From positions 130,424,501-130,488,500 of the forward strand of contig JASDFA010000007.1 in NCBI GenBank assembly GCA_035772735.1: a DNA stretch of 64,000 nucleotides, written 5' to 3'. The translations under genes were made by a program, and so were the position numbers. Under the pieces are notes generated by a model, which saw nothing but the letters and a program-made list of their open reading frames with translations, searched no databases and had not been told where the DNA came from. Below, piece after piece: positions 46,731-58,829 of this stretch (within the stretch, counting starts at the first letter, position 1; the number at the start of each line of letters is the position of its first letter). This DNA is from Datura wrightii. Taxonomy: Eukaryota > Streptophyta > Magnoliopsida > Solanales > Solanaceae.

Positions 46731-48277
46731 CTTTGGCGAAATGTGCTTCATTTTATCTCCTTTTATAAATCCTCCATTTAGTTGTGCTATGCATGCTGCA
46801 TTATCTTCATATAAAATTGTGGGTACTTTATCACATTTCAAACCTCATTTTTCTCTAATGAGATGTATCATGGAGCTCAACCACACACATTCTCGACTTT
46901 CTTCATGAATAGCTATTATCTCAGCATGATTTGATGAAGTAGCTACAATAGGCTGTTTTGTAGATCGCCAAGATATGACAGTAACTCCCACATATGAACA
47001 CATAGCCAGTTTGAGATCAAACTTTGTGTGGGTTAGCCAAATATCCTACATCGGCGTAACCAACAAGATGGTCTTGCTAACGAATTAACCAAATGTCATG
47101 CCTTATAGTATTAGCAAGATATATTAGTGCATCAACCACACTAAGATATGATACTTTAGGACCAAGGATTTCCTAATTCTTTTCTTGAGGTTGAAACCAA
47201 TCATTATTCACATCAAGTAATCGAACAACCATCGAAGTATTTAATGGATGTGCTTCATCTATATAAAATCATTTCAAAACCTTTTCAGTATATGCAGATT
47301 GATGTATAAATATATCATCTACTAAATGTTCAATTTGCAGACTAAGACAAAATTGTCTTTCCCATATCTTTCATCTCAAATTCTTTCTTTAGATAATCAA
47401 TTGCCCTTTAAAGCTCTGTTGGAGTTGCAATGAGGTTTATGTCATTAGCATAAATAGCAAGTACAACAAACTTCGATGTTGTTTTCTTATTTGATTTTCC
47501 TCATATAAAAATTATGAACAAGTTTAAAGAAACTTGTAAATGCTTCAGAAATTTTGAATCCTTCATGATTTTCATATAAATTTTATCAAGTGATAATATT
47601 CATTAGTATTTAAATGTGTGACATCTTGTGGTGTCTAGACTATAGGTCCAATAAGCTTTACGCTTATCAATACGCATCATTTTAATTGATAATTATTTCT
47701 ATATCAGCATGCTTTAATAGATGTAGAATTCAGATCCTCACAATATTTTTTATAATATTGCGCGCTGTATGGTATCAAAGATATCATCGACGATATATCA
47801 TTTATATTGGCTGCAATTAGACATAACTCATTGTGATCTCATCATTTTTCATCATTTTCAGGTACCTGAACATTTGCCAAGGTTTTATGAAGTGTTATAT
47901 CGTGGTACTTTCTTAAATCACTTACCTCATTATTATGACCATCTTAATCATTTTCTCCTCTTCTTCTTCAAGGAGTTCTATATTTGGAACCGTTTGTTTT
48001 TTCACGCTTCAGGCATCTCATAGAACCTGTCCTTCAAGAACCTTTCATTGGAGCATTTGCAACTGAATTATAAAATAGAGTTAGCAAATACATCTGACAA
48101 TTGATTTGCAATATTATGCAAGTGAATTATCTCTTGAACTTTAAGTTCACTTTTATTTTTCCCGAGGATCTAGATAATTCATTCCACACTCAATTTTAGT
48201 TTCTAATCACTTCTCCCCCCAATGTTAGGAAAACTAACATTTACCCCCAAGCTCATTTAGGGACCCATCTTTATGCG
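46731..48277 (-). pseudogene. Element F RT-RNase H fragment (Ty1/copia pol)
   Basis: Minus-strand copia pol remnant with many frame changes. Nearest E it begins with the integrase/RT linker region (KMGP, LGG, SWNE-like, IIHLHNIANQLSD). The RT catalytic box is degraded to YANDINLIAT (about 47430-47460), where the family has YVDDLNIIGT-like sequence. RNase H reads PTILYEDNAACIAQLNGGFI and KHISPKLF up to the D insertion at 46730. The rest of RNase H resumes at 36552. Confidence 0.85.
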
Positions 48278-50783
48278 TTGTGGTTGTCATGCCCCACCTT
48301 GGGAGGTATGACTGACACCTGATGCCCTACTAGGACCTGAACTGCTGAGCTGACTGAGCCTAAGCATCTCTGGTGCAGGACTGACTCTAACTCTAGAATC
48401 AAGAAAACAACGGGCTATATAGCGGCTGTAAATATAACCCCCGACCGACAAGGCCTATAGCCACCTATAAAAATAAACAGCTAACCAGAGACAAACACTC
48501 ATAGGGAGTCCTATGCGGGCCGACAAGGCTACCATGATATCTAGTTACAACTGAAAAGTAAAATTAGATGCTAAACTGAAGGATGACCGACAAGGCCACC
48601 AATCAACAGCTAAACAGGGACCCACACGGCCAACACACATAATCTAACACACATATGGGCTCCGCATGGCCGATATCATCTAACCACAGGGAAGTAACAC
48701 AATCTACAAGCCTCTAGGAGTAATAAGATGGTCGGGATAGGGTCCCGACCTACACATATTGTACAAACAAAAGAAGTAAACCTCTATCACACAAGCTCCG
48801 GAAGAAGGGAGCTGACGGCTCTGTACGGCAGACTGGAACTAAGAGGGACCTGCTCCTCGCCTATCTGCACCTGTAGGTAAGTAATGCAGCGCCCCAAAAG
48901 AGGACGTCAGTATAATATGTACCGAATATGTAAGGCAATAGATAGACTGAATAGGACTAGAAGTAAATAAAAAGAAGAGCTGAAAGATTAACCTATACGC
49001 CTGCTGATTCGTAATCTGCATCTAACTGAAACTACATGTACACAAGCTAAGACTGCATACTTACACATTTATACACTACATCTAGCAGACAAGAATTCAT
49101 ACAAGAACCCCACCTGGCCCCCATAAGCCGGGAGGTGCAATCAGCACGGAATAACTCATTCAGGCCTCTATAAGTCCCGAAGAGCACATCTAAATCTATA
49201 TACCCCTACTCAGGTGTCTTCAACTCTACTGATACTGTACCCAACCTACTGATCCCCAGGGTCTACAACTGAGCCCGCTTGGCCCTAGAACTGTAGTTGT
49301 TTCTGAGTCCAGAGGACTCCTGCTATCTATACCTCGGGCGTAAACGCTCGGCGGGGGTGTGTATAAGGCCAACTACGGCATATGAGGATCTGGATCCCCA
49401 TACTCTTCCCTTGCGGACGACATGCCGCTCCGTAGAGCAACGTATCCTCGCCCCTGGCGAGCGAGCGACACAACTATTAACCCTGAGACGGTTATGGAAG
49501 GCTTCTAACTGGAGGCAACCCCAACCTAGGTGCTATACTGATACATCAATCTATCTGCATAAAGAGAGGCTATCTAGCCTTCTAGGCCTCATGCTAATGC
49601 TACTCGCTTCAGGGATAATCTATATGGTTGTCTGCAGGCACGCCATGTGCCCGTATTTGATCAGAGGATCCTGATAGTGATCATGATCTCTAATAGTCTG
49701 GGATGAATAGAGCGAGGTCTGAAGTGGCCTAACAATATTGTAAATGTCCTACTCAGACATCTATAACTCATGAATAACTATGGGGTTGAGGATAGCTAAC
49801 TACTTTATTCTTCTAATTAAACAACTATAGGGTTGGGCTTGGTCAAACTCGCTTCTACGCGATCGACACCCTCGTCCTTCATAGGGAGCTTACCAATCTC
49901 CTTAACTTTTGGTTAACACTGTACTAGCTGAGTATTACTGACTCCTTAAGCCTTGTCTGAATCCACTCGGATCTATATTACTGTTCTGGGAAATTCTCAA
50001 TCTTATAGATAATTCTATATAGACTGGCCCTCTCCTGGCACTTTGTACCTGAATACCTTACAAGAACCGGCTAGGGTGTTGGCCCATCACTAACTACTAA
50101 TGTGGACCCCTCCTTGGGGTACCCATGGGTTTATCTGACTCGGATGGCTGGGCTGGCTTGCTGGGCTTCCTACATGATAACTGTTAGGTCAACTAAGACT
50201 GACAATCACTGATAAGGCTAAAGGGATGGCGGGCGATCACTCAATACACTAGAGAACCCTGGTGTCGCTAACTCTAGAATATACCTATTCTGTCTCTATT
50301 TCTGGATCTGGAATGTGCGATAACATCAATGACCTCTAGGAATGCTTTCCTGCCAATACAGGCGCCAACTGGTCGTTAGATCGCCTAACTACGCCCATAC
50401 TGTTTAACCAACTAATTCAGGCCAATAGCTCTTACGAGCTTCTGAAGTCCAGGCCTAGCAACAAACATATAAGTCTACCATCACAATAAACTGAGAACTA
50501 AAAGAGTTTATATAGTGTTCATAACGCGAATCACATTTAACCTTCTTTTAGCAAGGGGTCCTGCAGTACGATCTGTATATGTTTTCTAGCAGCTAACTAG
50601 AATTTATGTAACTATAATCCCTATTAGCAGCTACTCGCAACATATGTGATATTTATATATGTATATCAATAACAGCTAATTACAACATATCGATTACAAT
50701 CTAATGGTAGCAACCGTCTGCAGCATCTGAGATCGTTATTTCTATTCGAGAACATAAGTCGTAACACTGTACGACAAGGATAC

Positions 50784-52205
50784 TGTTCGGTGTGTTATAT
50801 GGGTATATAAAATGACACGCAAGTGCACGTGGTCGAACAAGTAGTAGGTGGCTTTAGTAAGCCAAGTATCGATCCCACAGAGACTTGGGTTAAGTGCAAT
50901 TTGCTCAAGTTTACTCTAATTTACTTCTGAATATGCTGACAACAACGTAACCAAAAAGTGGATATTTTGTTTTATAAATTTTATACTAAAACTAAGAACA
51001 ATTATCTACTTTGAATTTGAACTATGGATAAAAGCATGCTGAGGTTAAACGAACATGTAATGAAACTGATTATCATCATAAATTGGTTAATCTTTTCTTC
51101 CTGTTGCTAGCCAAGAACAATTGCCAAGAGATTAAAACTCTCGTATTTAATCTCACTTAAGAATCATGAATCATCCGTCTACATTTCTGTGATCAAATGC
51201 AATTCATGTTCTAGCCATACAATTCCGGTTCCTAAATTGACTAATACGACTTTCAGGTATATTTCTATCCTGAATGCACATCAAAACTCAATTTTCCCAA
51301 ATCAAGTAAAGAACAATATCCTATTAATTCACAACTTTCCAATTTCGTGCTCTCTCGAGTGAAATCGGACTTTTTAGATGTACATTAATGTAGGCCACAC
51401 ACCAATGTAGTAAGAACAAGAATTAATAGAACAACATGGAAGAAAAAGATGAAAAACCATATAATCAATAATCAAAATTCATCACAACTGTTCATAACCT
51501 CAGCAAGGAAGGGAATTAGCCACTCATTTGTGGATTAATCATCATAAAACGAGTGTTAATCATACAAACAATTGAATTGGAGAAGAAAGAAAGAGAGAAA
51601 AAACCCTGAACTTTTCGTCCCTCAACTGCCTGTAACCCACGTCCTTGCTCCACCAAGTCTGAATTATGAAAAATGAACTTAAGTGTTCTATTTATACTAG
51701 TGGGAATTTTTTCCCGAAATAATGAGCAACGTGTCACGGAGTGCATCGCGGAGCACTGCCTCCGTGACACGCCATGAACGCGGACCCTCACTGGAACTGG
51801 GGGTCCGGGAATTCAAGCTCAACGTGGCACGGCGTGCATCGCGGAGCACTGGCTCCGTTCCACGGAGCAAACGCGGACCTTCACTGGAAATTTGGTGGAT
51901 TTTCACCCTCCAGGCAGAATGCCTCCGCGATGGCAGTGTGACACGACTCCATCGCGGAGCCCCTTTGATTCATGCTGTCCAATGCCTTTTCCTTGCTCGC
52001 ATCCAAGTCCAACTCCGATATCATCCAACATGCATTTTAGTTTCCCGAAATCACATTTTACCTGCAAAACAATGCTAATCATGTTGGTTAGTATAAATTC
52101 ACATTTTATTACCAATTACATGAAAATGTATACACATTGCTAGATAAACAAGGCGAAAATGATACTTTTGAGTATCACTTGGGCATATAAATCTGCCCAA
52201 GATCA
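50784..52205 (-). mobile_element. Solo LTR of the element C family (1422 bp)
   Basis: End-to-end match to the two C LTRs, with TGTTCGG start, CCAAGATCA end and perfect target duplication GATAC (50779-50783, 52206-52210). TATAAATAG is at 51688-51696 on the minus strand, and ACGTGTC is intact at about 51729-51735. It shows that C-family members have moved at least twice into this window. Confidence 0.93.
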
Positions 52206-52714
52206 GATACTTGCCGAGAGTTAAGCCTTACATACCTCGTTCGCTGTTTTATGACTAACTGATGAGTATCAGCTTGTATTCAACTACCCTTCTCAACTGT
52301 AGTCATATTAATGGAAGAATAGGGCCAACTTTATTACTGAATTTGAAGAAAACAATAACTTTATATATATATATATAGTAACTATATTTCAACCTATTGA
52401 AAGATGATTGAAAACTCATAATTTCTCGGAAATCTAGAAGGGAGAAATACTTACTTTAGGCATGTAATCGTATTGACACTAGTTTGAAATAATTCCATCA
52501 ACTTAGGCTCAGCGGGACGATGATTTTTCGGGCGTATTTTACGAAAATAATCCGCAGCGATGCTCCCAACAGCTTTATACTTCAATACCCGGAGTTAATT
52601 TGGATTTGGACGGCGTTTAGCGGCGTAATCGAATGATTATTAAATGTTTTCCTCGGTTTTCCTCTGTTCTGGCCGTGATTATTTGGATAATGATTTAACT
52701 TCTAAGTGTGAGAA

Positions 52715-52790
52715 CTTTATATACTTGAGGCAGCAGACAAGGCAACGTGGCACTCTGCCGATCGCGCTGATTCTGCTCTGTGCCACGTTG
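52715..52790 (-). promoter_or_regulatory. Solo LTR E promoter module
   Basis: The minus strand has TATATAAAG (52715-52723), and 22 bp upstream ACGTGGC (52745-52751). A second core in inverted orientation, GCCACGT, is at 52782-52788, forming an inverted repeat CAACGTGGCAC/GTGCCACGTTG. Confidence 0.55.
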
Positions 52791-52989
52791 GCTAACGCGT
52801 AGGAGCTACTTCGTGCCACTTTGCCCCTCTGGGCAGCTTGGTTCGTCCTCCTCCCGCGAAATCTCGACTTGGCACTCGTTCGGCCTTTCCCCGGGCCTTT
52901 TCCTCGTACGTATGACACTCTAAAACTCTCAACCAACATATGAATAGGCCGACTAAATGTTAGAAACTTACGGGGTGTAACAGTTGTGG

Positions 52990-53826
52990 GGCAATTGAAT
53001 CATATATCGTACATTTAAATTTTTAGATGGACTTATTTAGTTCCTGACCTTGAACCAATTGTGATAGGGGAACTTTGTTGGCTTGATGCATTCAAGTATT
53101 GCTACATGTTAAATAAACATATCTCATACCAAATTTTATCTGCGATTTTTATTCTCATAACCAATGATTTATCTATAATTGGAGGCATACAATTTTTGCT
53201 AAACCAACTTAGATATGAACCAGCATTATCAACATGATTTTATAATTTGAACTGTGCTCTTAATTTAACAATTCGAGCAAATAACCTTGCAAAAATCAAT
53301 TGCAAGTTGATATCAAAGCACATGTGACCATATTATAGATGCATCTATTAAAATTATATAATAGCAAATGGTTCACATGGTAGGTGAACGGGCGCATATT
53401 CACCTTTTTTATAAGTTTCAAAATTTCAGGAAATATAATTTCAATCTTAGCTGATCAAGATCATTCTATCACGAGAACGAGCAACATAAGGTAATTCTTG
53501 AAGAATCTTTTATTTCTTCAACATATAGCCATGTGAATTCTCAATTATTTTTGCATCACATTTAAACCAGGATGGTCAATCAGTTATGCCAACTTATCTT
53601 TATTTCAGTAAACTTCTAGTTTACTTTCATATGTGATTTCATCATCATACCCATATTTATGTAGTACAAACAAAAAAAATGGCGGGTAATTTTTTACATA
53701 AAAATTTATAACCCGCTTCAATTGTAGTAACATGAAGATATTAGATCTCCCTTTTTTTCAATATCTTTGAAACTTATAAATTTTCTTTTGAGACTTACTA
53801 GTAACACATTAACTCTTCCAGAGCTC
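52990..53826 (-). pseudogene. Element F decayed integrase-end and gag-end sequence
   Basis: Just right of E, the minus strand reads YDSIAPQ, which joins to R.KMGP on the other side of E, as in the (V)PIAPPQRTKMGP region of copia polyproteins. The remaining 700 bp up to gag has no open frame. It is too short to hold protease and integrase, so an internal deletion is likely. Confidence 0.6.
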
Positions 53827-54264
53827 TCAATTAATTTTGTGTACTACCACATATTTCATCATATCAACATCATTATTAGTTTCTCCACATAGTTTCAACT
53901 TAGAAACAATTTTGAACGTTGATGAGCTATGCTCATGAATGGACTTATAGTCTTGATGGATCCAATCATATCGTGCCTTTGGGTGGATGACCATCTTCAG
54001 GTGGTCATACCTTTCTTTTAGGCTATTCCAAAAAATAAGTGGATCCTTAATCATAAGATATTCAATTTTCAGAATTTCGTCAATATGATGACGCAAGAAT
54101 ATCATAGCTTTAACACGATTTTGGTTTGATGCTTTGTTTTCACGTTTAATGGTGTCTCCAAGACCCATTGCATCCATATGGATTTCAGCATCCAACACCC
54201 ATGAAAGGTGGTTCTTGCTCGAACTTTGAAGGGCAACGAAATCAAGTTTCATAAGGTTAGCCAT
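53827..54264 (-). pseudogene. Element F gag (UBN2-type copia gag), truncated
   Basis: A 145-codon frame from ATG at 54264: MANLMKLDFVALQSSSKNHL, then SWVLDAEIHMDAMGLGDTIK, MIFLRHHIDEILKIEYL, LKERYDHLKMVIHPKARYDW, SKLKLCGE. This is the familiar N-terminal gag of plant copia elements. It stops after about 145 residues; the CCHC knuckle is not found downstream, so it is truncated. Confidence 0.88.
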
Positions 54265-54435
54265 ATTAAAAGAACGAGAAAAATAATACCTTGGCTTTCA
54301 AATTTTGAGACGGTAGAGTCGTAGAGCAACAATATCACCAAAGGAATATCATTCCTGTGGTTAAGTAATACATCTTTCGAAAAAGAAATTTTAATTTTTC
54401 TTACCTTAGATCTTTCAAAGTGAGTGCTCAAGGCA

Positions 54436-54454
54436 GAGACTCGTGTTGATAACA
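54436..54454 (-). other. Element F putative primer-binding region
   Basis: The minus strand reads TGTTATCAACACGAGTCTC directly after the 5' LTR. Similar ATCA.CACGAG strings adjoin other plant copia LTRs. I do not assign the tRNA. Confidence 0.4.
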
Positions 54455-54675
54455 TGTTATGAAATAATAAAGCAAGAGGAAGAATATTGTAGAGAAAAAG
54501 AGAATAATTCTTATTTCTCTTGAGGGATTCTCTTGAAGGGTTAGAGAGATGATTTACAATGAATGGAGAACCCCTTTATTTATAGGAAAAAACTGACTTG
54601 GTCCCAAAGTTACAAACCCTAACTTTCCTTCTAAGAAATAGACATTCACCATAAATAGAAAATATATTTATAACA
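54455..54675 (-). repeat. Element F 5' LTR (221 bp)
   Basis: TGTTATGAAATAATAAAGC...TTTATAACA. Followed by AACCA, the partner of GACCA at 35960. Confidence 0.88.
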
Positions 54676-55938
54676 AACCACATAAAATAATTTACCTCCT
54701 TTTATTATACACGTCAACCTCAATTTATTTGGAAAAGTCTTGAATTTTTATGGCTTATTGATGCTATCATGTATAACTAAAGGAGGTGAAATTTTTAAGT
54801 GATTAACTTATCTACATTGTGGACGTTATACTCTCACCCCCGTGATATTTTTTTTTTGTGTGTGTATAAACCATTATATTACCTATTCTTTTGGATAGGT
54901 TGGGAAAAATATTTAGAGACCTCTTTATTTCTTCTTAAGTAGCGGAGAAATTTCTTTCTGGATTGTCTGTGTGGGATAATTTGACCTCTTCCTTGATACT
55001 TAAAATAGGTAAAATAATGAATTTCCTCTTATATAGGTGTGAGTTCAAAGTCCTTGAGTTTGAAGATAATCTAATCAGGATCCCAAAATTGAAGTAGTGT
55101 CCTAATCACATTTTTTTGGGAGGGAGGGGGGGGATCTTGAACAGTGAAGTGAGGAATCCCAACCTTCTTGCAATTGTTAGTTTTTGCTCGAGACTAAAAT
55201 CTTCCCACCATATTTTTAATTTGTGTAAAATACTCTCAACCATCTTAATATTGGGAATTTGAGGAGCTAAATCCATCTTACAATACAAATACAATAAATA
55301 AACACACAATTTTCAAACTCGATATGTCATAAAATGGCTTTGATCCGTCTATCATTATCACGTTGCACAAACTATGCTTGGTAGTCATTGGGTTATGAAA
55401 CCCGTCGACAAATATGAGACTATCCTAATTGTGTAGTCAATACCAAGGATCGACACATCTAAGGTGTATGCATGCATGACTTAAACTGAAGTGGTGGCAT
55501 GGGTTTACCTTATGTTTTTCTAAGATTTGGTTTACTAGACTCATGGTTCCCAGTGGACTACTCTAGTGAGAAGGCTACACGGTCAGATGAAAAAGTCTGG
55601 ACATCCCGCGCACATGCCAACTCTCCTAAAATTTGAGATTTTGAAAAAAATATGCGAGTGCGCAAAACACACCTCGCATGTATGTGTGATAGTGTCAGTT
55701 TTCCAGAATTGAAAGAAATATGAACAGAATGACAATTTATATAAAACAATAACAAATAAATAATTAATACAAAGCAATGACAAATAAATAATTTAAACAA
55801 AGCAACAACAAATAAATAACACATAAACAAGATAAATAAAACATCAATAAATTAAGGTAAAAAAAACAAATATTAAAAGCCTTAATTTATTAACCTAAGT
55901 TTGTTATGATTTAGAATCTAAACATCCCTTCACAAAGC
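54676..55938. other. AT-rich spacer, no gene seen
   Basis: Contains an 8-bp G run with flanking purines at about 55120-55133 and an AAATAAATAA-rich stretch at 55740-55830. The leucine/phenylalanine-rich frame across the latter is an artefact of composition. Confidence 0.55.
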
Positions 55939-58823
55939 TGTTATACCCCATTTTAATTGGATCAAAACGGAGTACAACATATTTGGTGGTTCCTAATTAA
56001 CTTAAGGAGTTGCCACTTAATTATTTTAGAGGTGAATTAGGACACCTAAATATTAAACTAAGGTAATGCTCAATTAGCTCCATTTTTATGGTGTACTTGA
56101 CTCATGTGATTCCAGGTAAGGATTCTAATTATTTTAAAGAGAAGGAATTAAACATTCATTAAAATCCGTTAAAGACAGTTAACCAACCAAATTTAGGATT
56201 AATAAAACTAAAATTTTTCAACAGAAAGTAATTTAAGCATATGTTGTAAGTACTTGACAAAATACTTATAGTTAGGTATTGAAAAGACAAAATCACAGTG
56301 TGAGTAAATTAAGTTTTGCAAACAAATCAAAAGATAATAAAGCCAAATGATTAAAAAACACCTTAAACATCACTTAAAGATTTGTCTATTTTGTATATAC
56401 AAAAGATCACGTATTTAATGGAGCCAAATGATTTGATCAATTTGGAAAATCTTTCCATTTGAATTTAAAGGCAGGTAAGCTAATTAATTTAGCCTTAGAA
56501 GGTTAAACTCAAATAATAAGTTTAAAACTTGTCTCAAACTTTGCTAGTAAAAGTGAATCAAATAAGTTCAAAAGTTCTACGGCCCAAGATTTGAAAAAAA
56601 AAGAAAGAAAATCTGAAAGTTCCATCTCTTGTTAGCACATTAAAATAAAGTCTGTATTTGCACCAAAAAATGAAAATACTTCTCAGTGAAAAGAAAAATA
56701 AACTAATTATGTAAAATAATAATGATAATAATAAACTTGTGAAAAGATAAAAAGGGCGATGATAAAAGTGTTAGCTAGAAAGGAATCCTAAATGATTAAT
56801 CAAACTTCCTTCGTAATCCTATGTTAACCGTGTGTCCTAACAGATAACAAATAACTGAAGTAAGTTTCAAAATATATCACACAAGCAAAAAAACCAAGTA
56901 AACCAACATAATGAAACAAATCAGTTTCATTTAGCATGATATTTTGCCGATTTCGATGGCTTCTATGCAACTGGGCCGAAAGGTAGCGGACAACAAAATT
57001 TTGTGATGCTTCTCTTTCGTTTCTCAATGCAGACACGTCTTAAGAGAGAGAGAGAACTAGGAAAATAAAATGGCGCGTATGTATTCAAGTCAGCTGCATC
57101 GAGTTTCAACATTAAGACTCAAGAAGCGCTCCAACGAAAATGCAAAACAAGGAAAACAGGATGATAAATGGGGAAGTAACTTCATATTTTACCGCAAATA
57201 GGATGCACAAAGATTTAAAGAAGAAAAAAGGTTAAGTTAATGAATGGTCAAAAACTGAAATACTTTACATGTACTATACGAACGTGATTAGTTAAGTATT
57301 CACATGCTTTTGGCTTTTAGGCTTATCAAATAAACTAGTAATTAATCATTTTCTTAGTTGCAAGTGAATAGAATATTTAACACACCTAATGTGTTTAAAC
57401 AGAAAATATCATATCCTACGAGCAAAGTTTAGGATTCCTTTAGAACAGAATATACATAACACTTGATCAATCATTTTTTAAATATACGACATTAAGCTTC
57501 TGTGATTACTTATTTTATTTTAAATATTTCGGAGTCTCGTAGTAGATAAACAAGCAAGACTCGGGAAGAAACATGACTCTGAAGAAAATTCATCTCTTGG
57601 GCAAGAAATTAAAAAAAAACTTATGATCATGATATCTAACCTTCATTAATCTTAAATTCATATTTAAGTCCTCAAACTAAAAAGGAGAAGCATGTGTGCT
57701 AAAATTAATAACCTATAGCTATCTTCTAAAGTGCACAATCAGTTTCACACATTCGAGTTAGACGCCAAAATACATACCGTCTTTCTTAACTCATATTCAA
57801 AATGGATGATGATCACAAAAAATATTAGACTATGGAGTTAGTCATGCATATATTTATTCCCTTAACAAAATTTAACTTTCCTCATGTAAAACTTAATCTA
57901 ACAGGGAATGGTATCTAATTGTATTCCCAAGTAAAGTCTTTTAAGTGGTGATTTGGACGAACTGGAATACGTCAAATTAAAAAAAATCCTTGTTAACACA
58001 TGCTGATTTTTAAAACATAATTTGTGACTGACCTATATGAGTGCTTATTAAAACATAAGCCATTATGACCAAAATATACACATAAACACATACGAAACCA
58101 TAAAACTTATGGGTTATATTTTAAAATGAACAAAACTCTTTTTAACAACAAAAAAAAGAAGAAGGGAGAGAAGAGCTTATGTTTGCTGACCTTTGGGAGT
58201 GCAGTGAACTGGTTAATCGAGTCCCGAATCTACTCACGAATAATCCATTTGGAAAGATCAAGAATCACTTACAAATAACTCATAGAAATGCTTTTTTTTT
58301 TTTAGGATCTAGAGGTGGTCTGAAATGAATACAAAAGACTGATATTTATAGCTGCGGGTTAGGGTTCTTAAGGGTGTATTTGGGCGGGATTTTTGAGTGT
58401 GATTGGGATTTCAAAATCCGAATTGAACGCTTGAATCTGAACGTTGAGGGCCTTAGATGAATTTGGCAGATCAGGTCAAAAAAAGAAGAAAAAAGAGATA
58501 AAACTTTGCTTAAACAATCATCTAAGAGAAGAAGAAATCAGTGAAAGAAAAAAATCTTATATGCTTATAATGGAATTTGAAGATTTCTTGGTCAACACCT
58601 CGAAATTTCGCAGCATTTCGCCATAAATAGTTATTCAAAACCACCTTACATATCTCTGCTCCCAAAGGATGGAGGTCAAAACGTTTCTAAAAATAAACAA
58701 GAAAACAAAAATGACTTTTTGTCATCGCAGGATCGAAGGAGAGAGAGAGATGATGTGGAGGAAAGAAGAGATGCGGCTGATTGACAAAAATGAGGAAAAC
58801 CTGACTAAACTAGGGTCTTGACA
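55939..58823 (-). mobile_element. Candidate LTR-like element (2.9 kb), coding-free
   Basis: Plus-strand ends are TGTTATACCCC and GGGTCTTGACA, so TG...CA termini. The flanks AAAGC and AAAAT do not form a clean target duplication. The minus strand has a good TATA box (CTATAAATA, about 58348-58356), about 470 bp from its start. The stretch at about 56010-56050 (aaggagttgccacttaattattttagaggtga) resembles a repeat seen in many dicot genomes. No gag-pol. It could be a solo LTR or a truncated element. Confidence 0.4.
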
Positions 58824-58829
58824 AAAATG

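Larger units (their letters stand above)
48286..52982 (-). mobile_element. Solo LTR 'E', chromovirus-like family, interrupted by a C solo LTR
   Basis: Begins TGTCATGCCCCACC and ends GGGGTGTAACA. Without the nested C LTR it is 3.27 kb, close to solo LTR A, and the stretch 49670-50780 parallels 8300-9290 of A. The host copia sequence is repeated as GTTGTGG on both sides (48278-48284, 52983-52989), with one extra base before the canonical TG, so the exact duplication length is uncertain. Carries the conserved hairpin at 48730-48750 and a TATA/ACGTGGC module at 52715-52790. No internal region. Confidence 0.8.
35965..54675 (-). mobile_element. Element F: Ty1/copia element interrupted by D and E
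   Basis: Short LTRs (35965-36183 and 54455-54675) begin TGTTATGAAATAATAAAGC. Flanks are GACCA (35960-35964) and AACCA (54676-54680), a target duplication with one mismatch. Without D and E the element is about 3.8 kb, shorter than a complete copia element. Minus-strand remnants in order are gag, a decayed stretch, RT, RNase H, polypurine tract. Protease and most of integrase are missing or unrecognisable. It is the oldest layer of this stack. Confidence 0.85.

Noticed and set aside
55558..55830. Hydrophobic 90-codon minus-strand frame
   Set aside because: Produced by AAATAAATAA-type low-complexity DNA; not a credible membrane protein gene.
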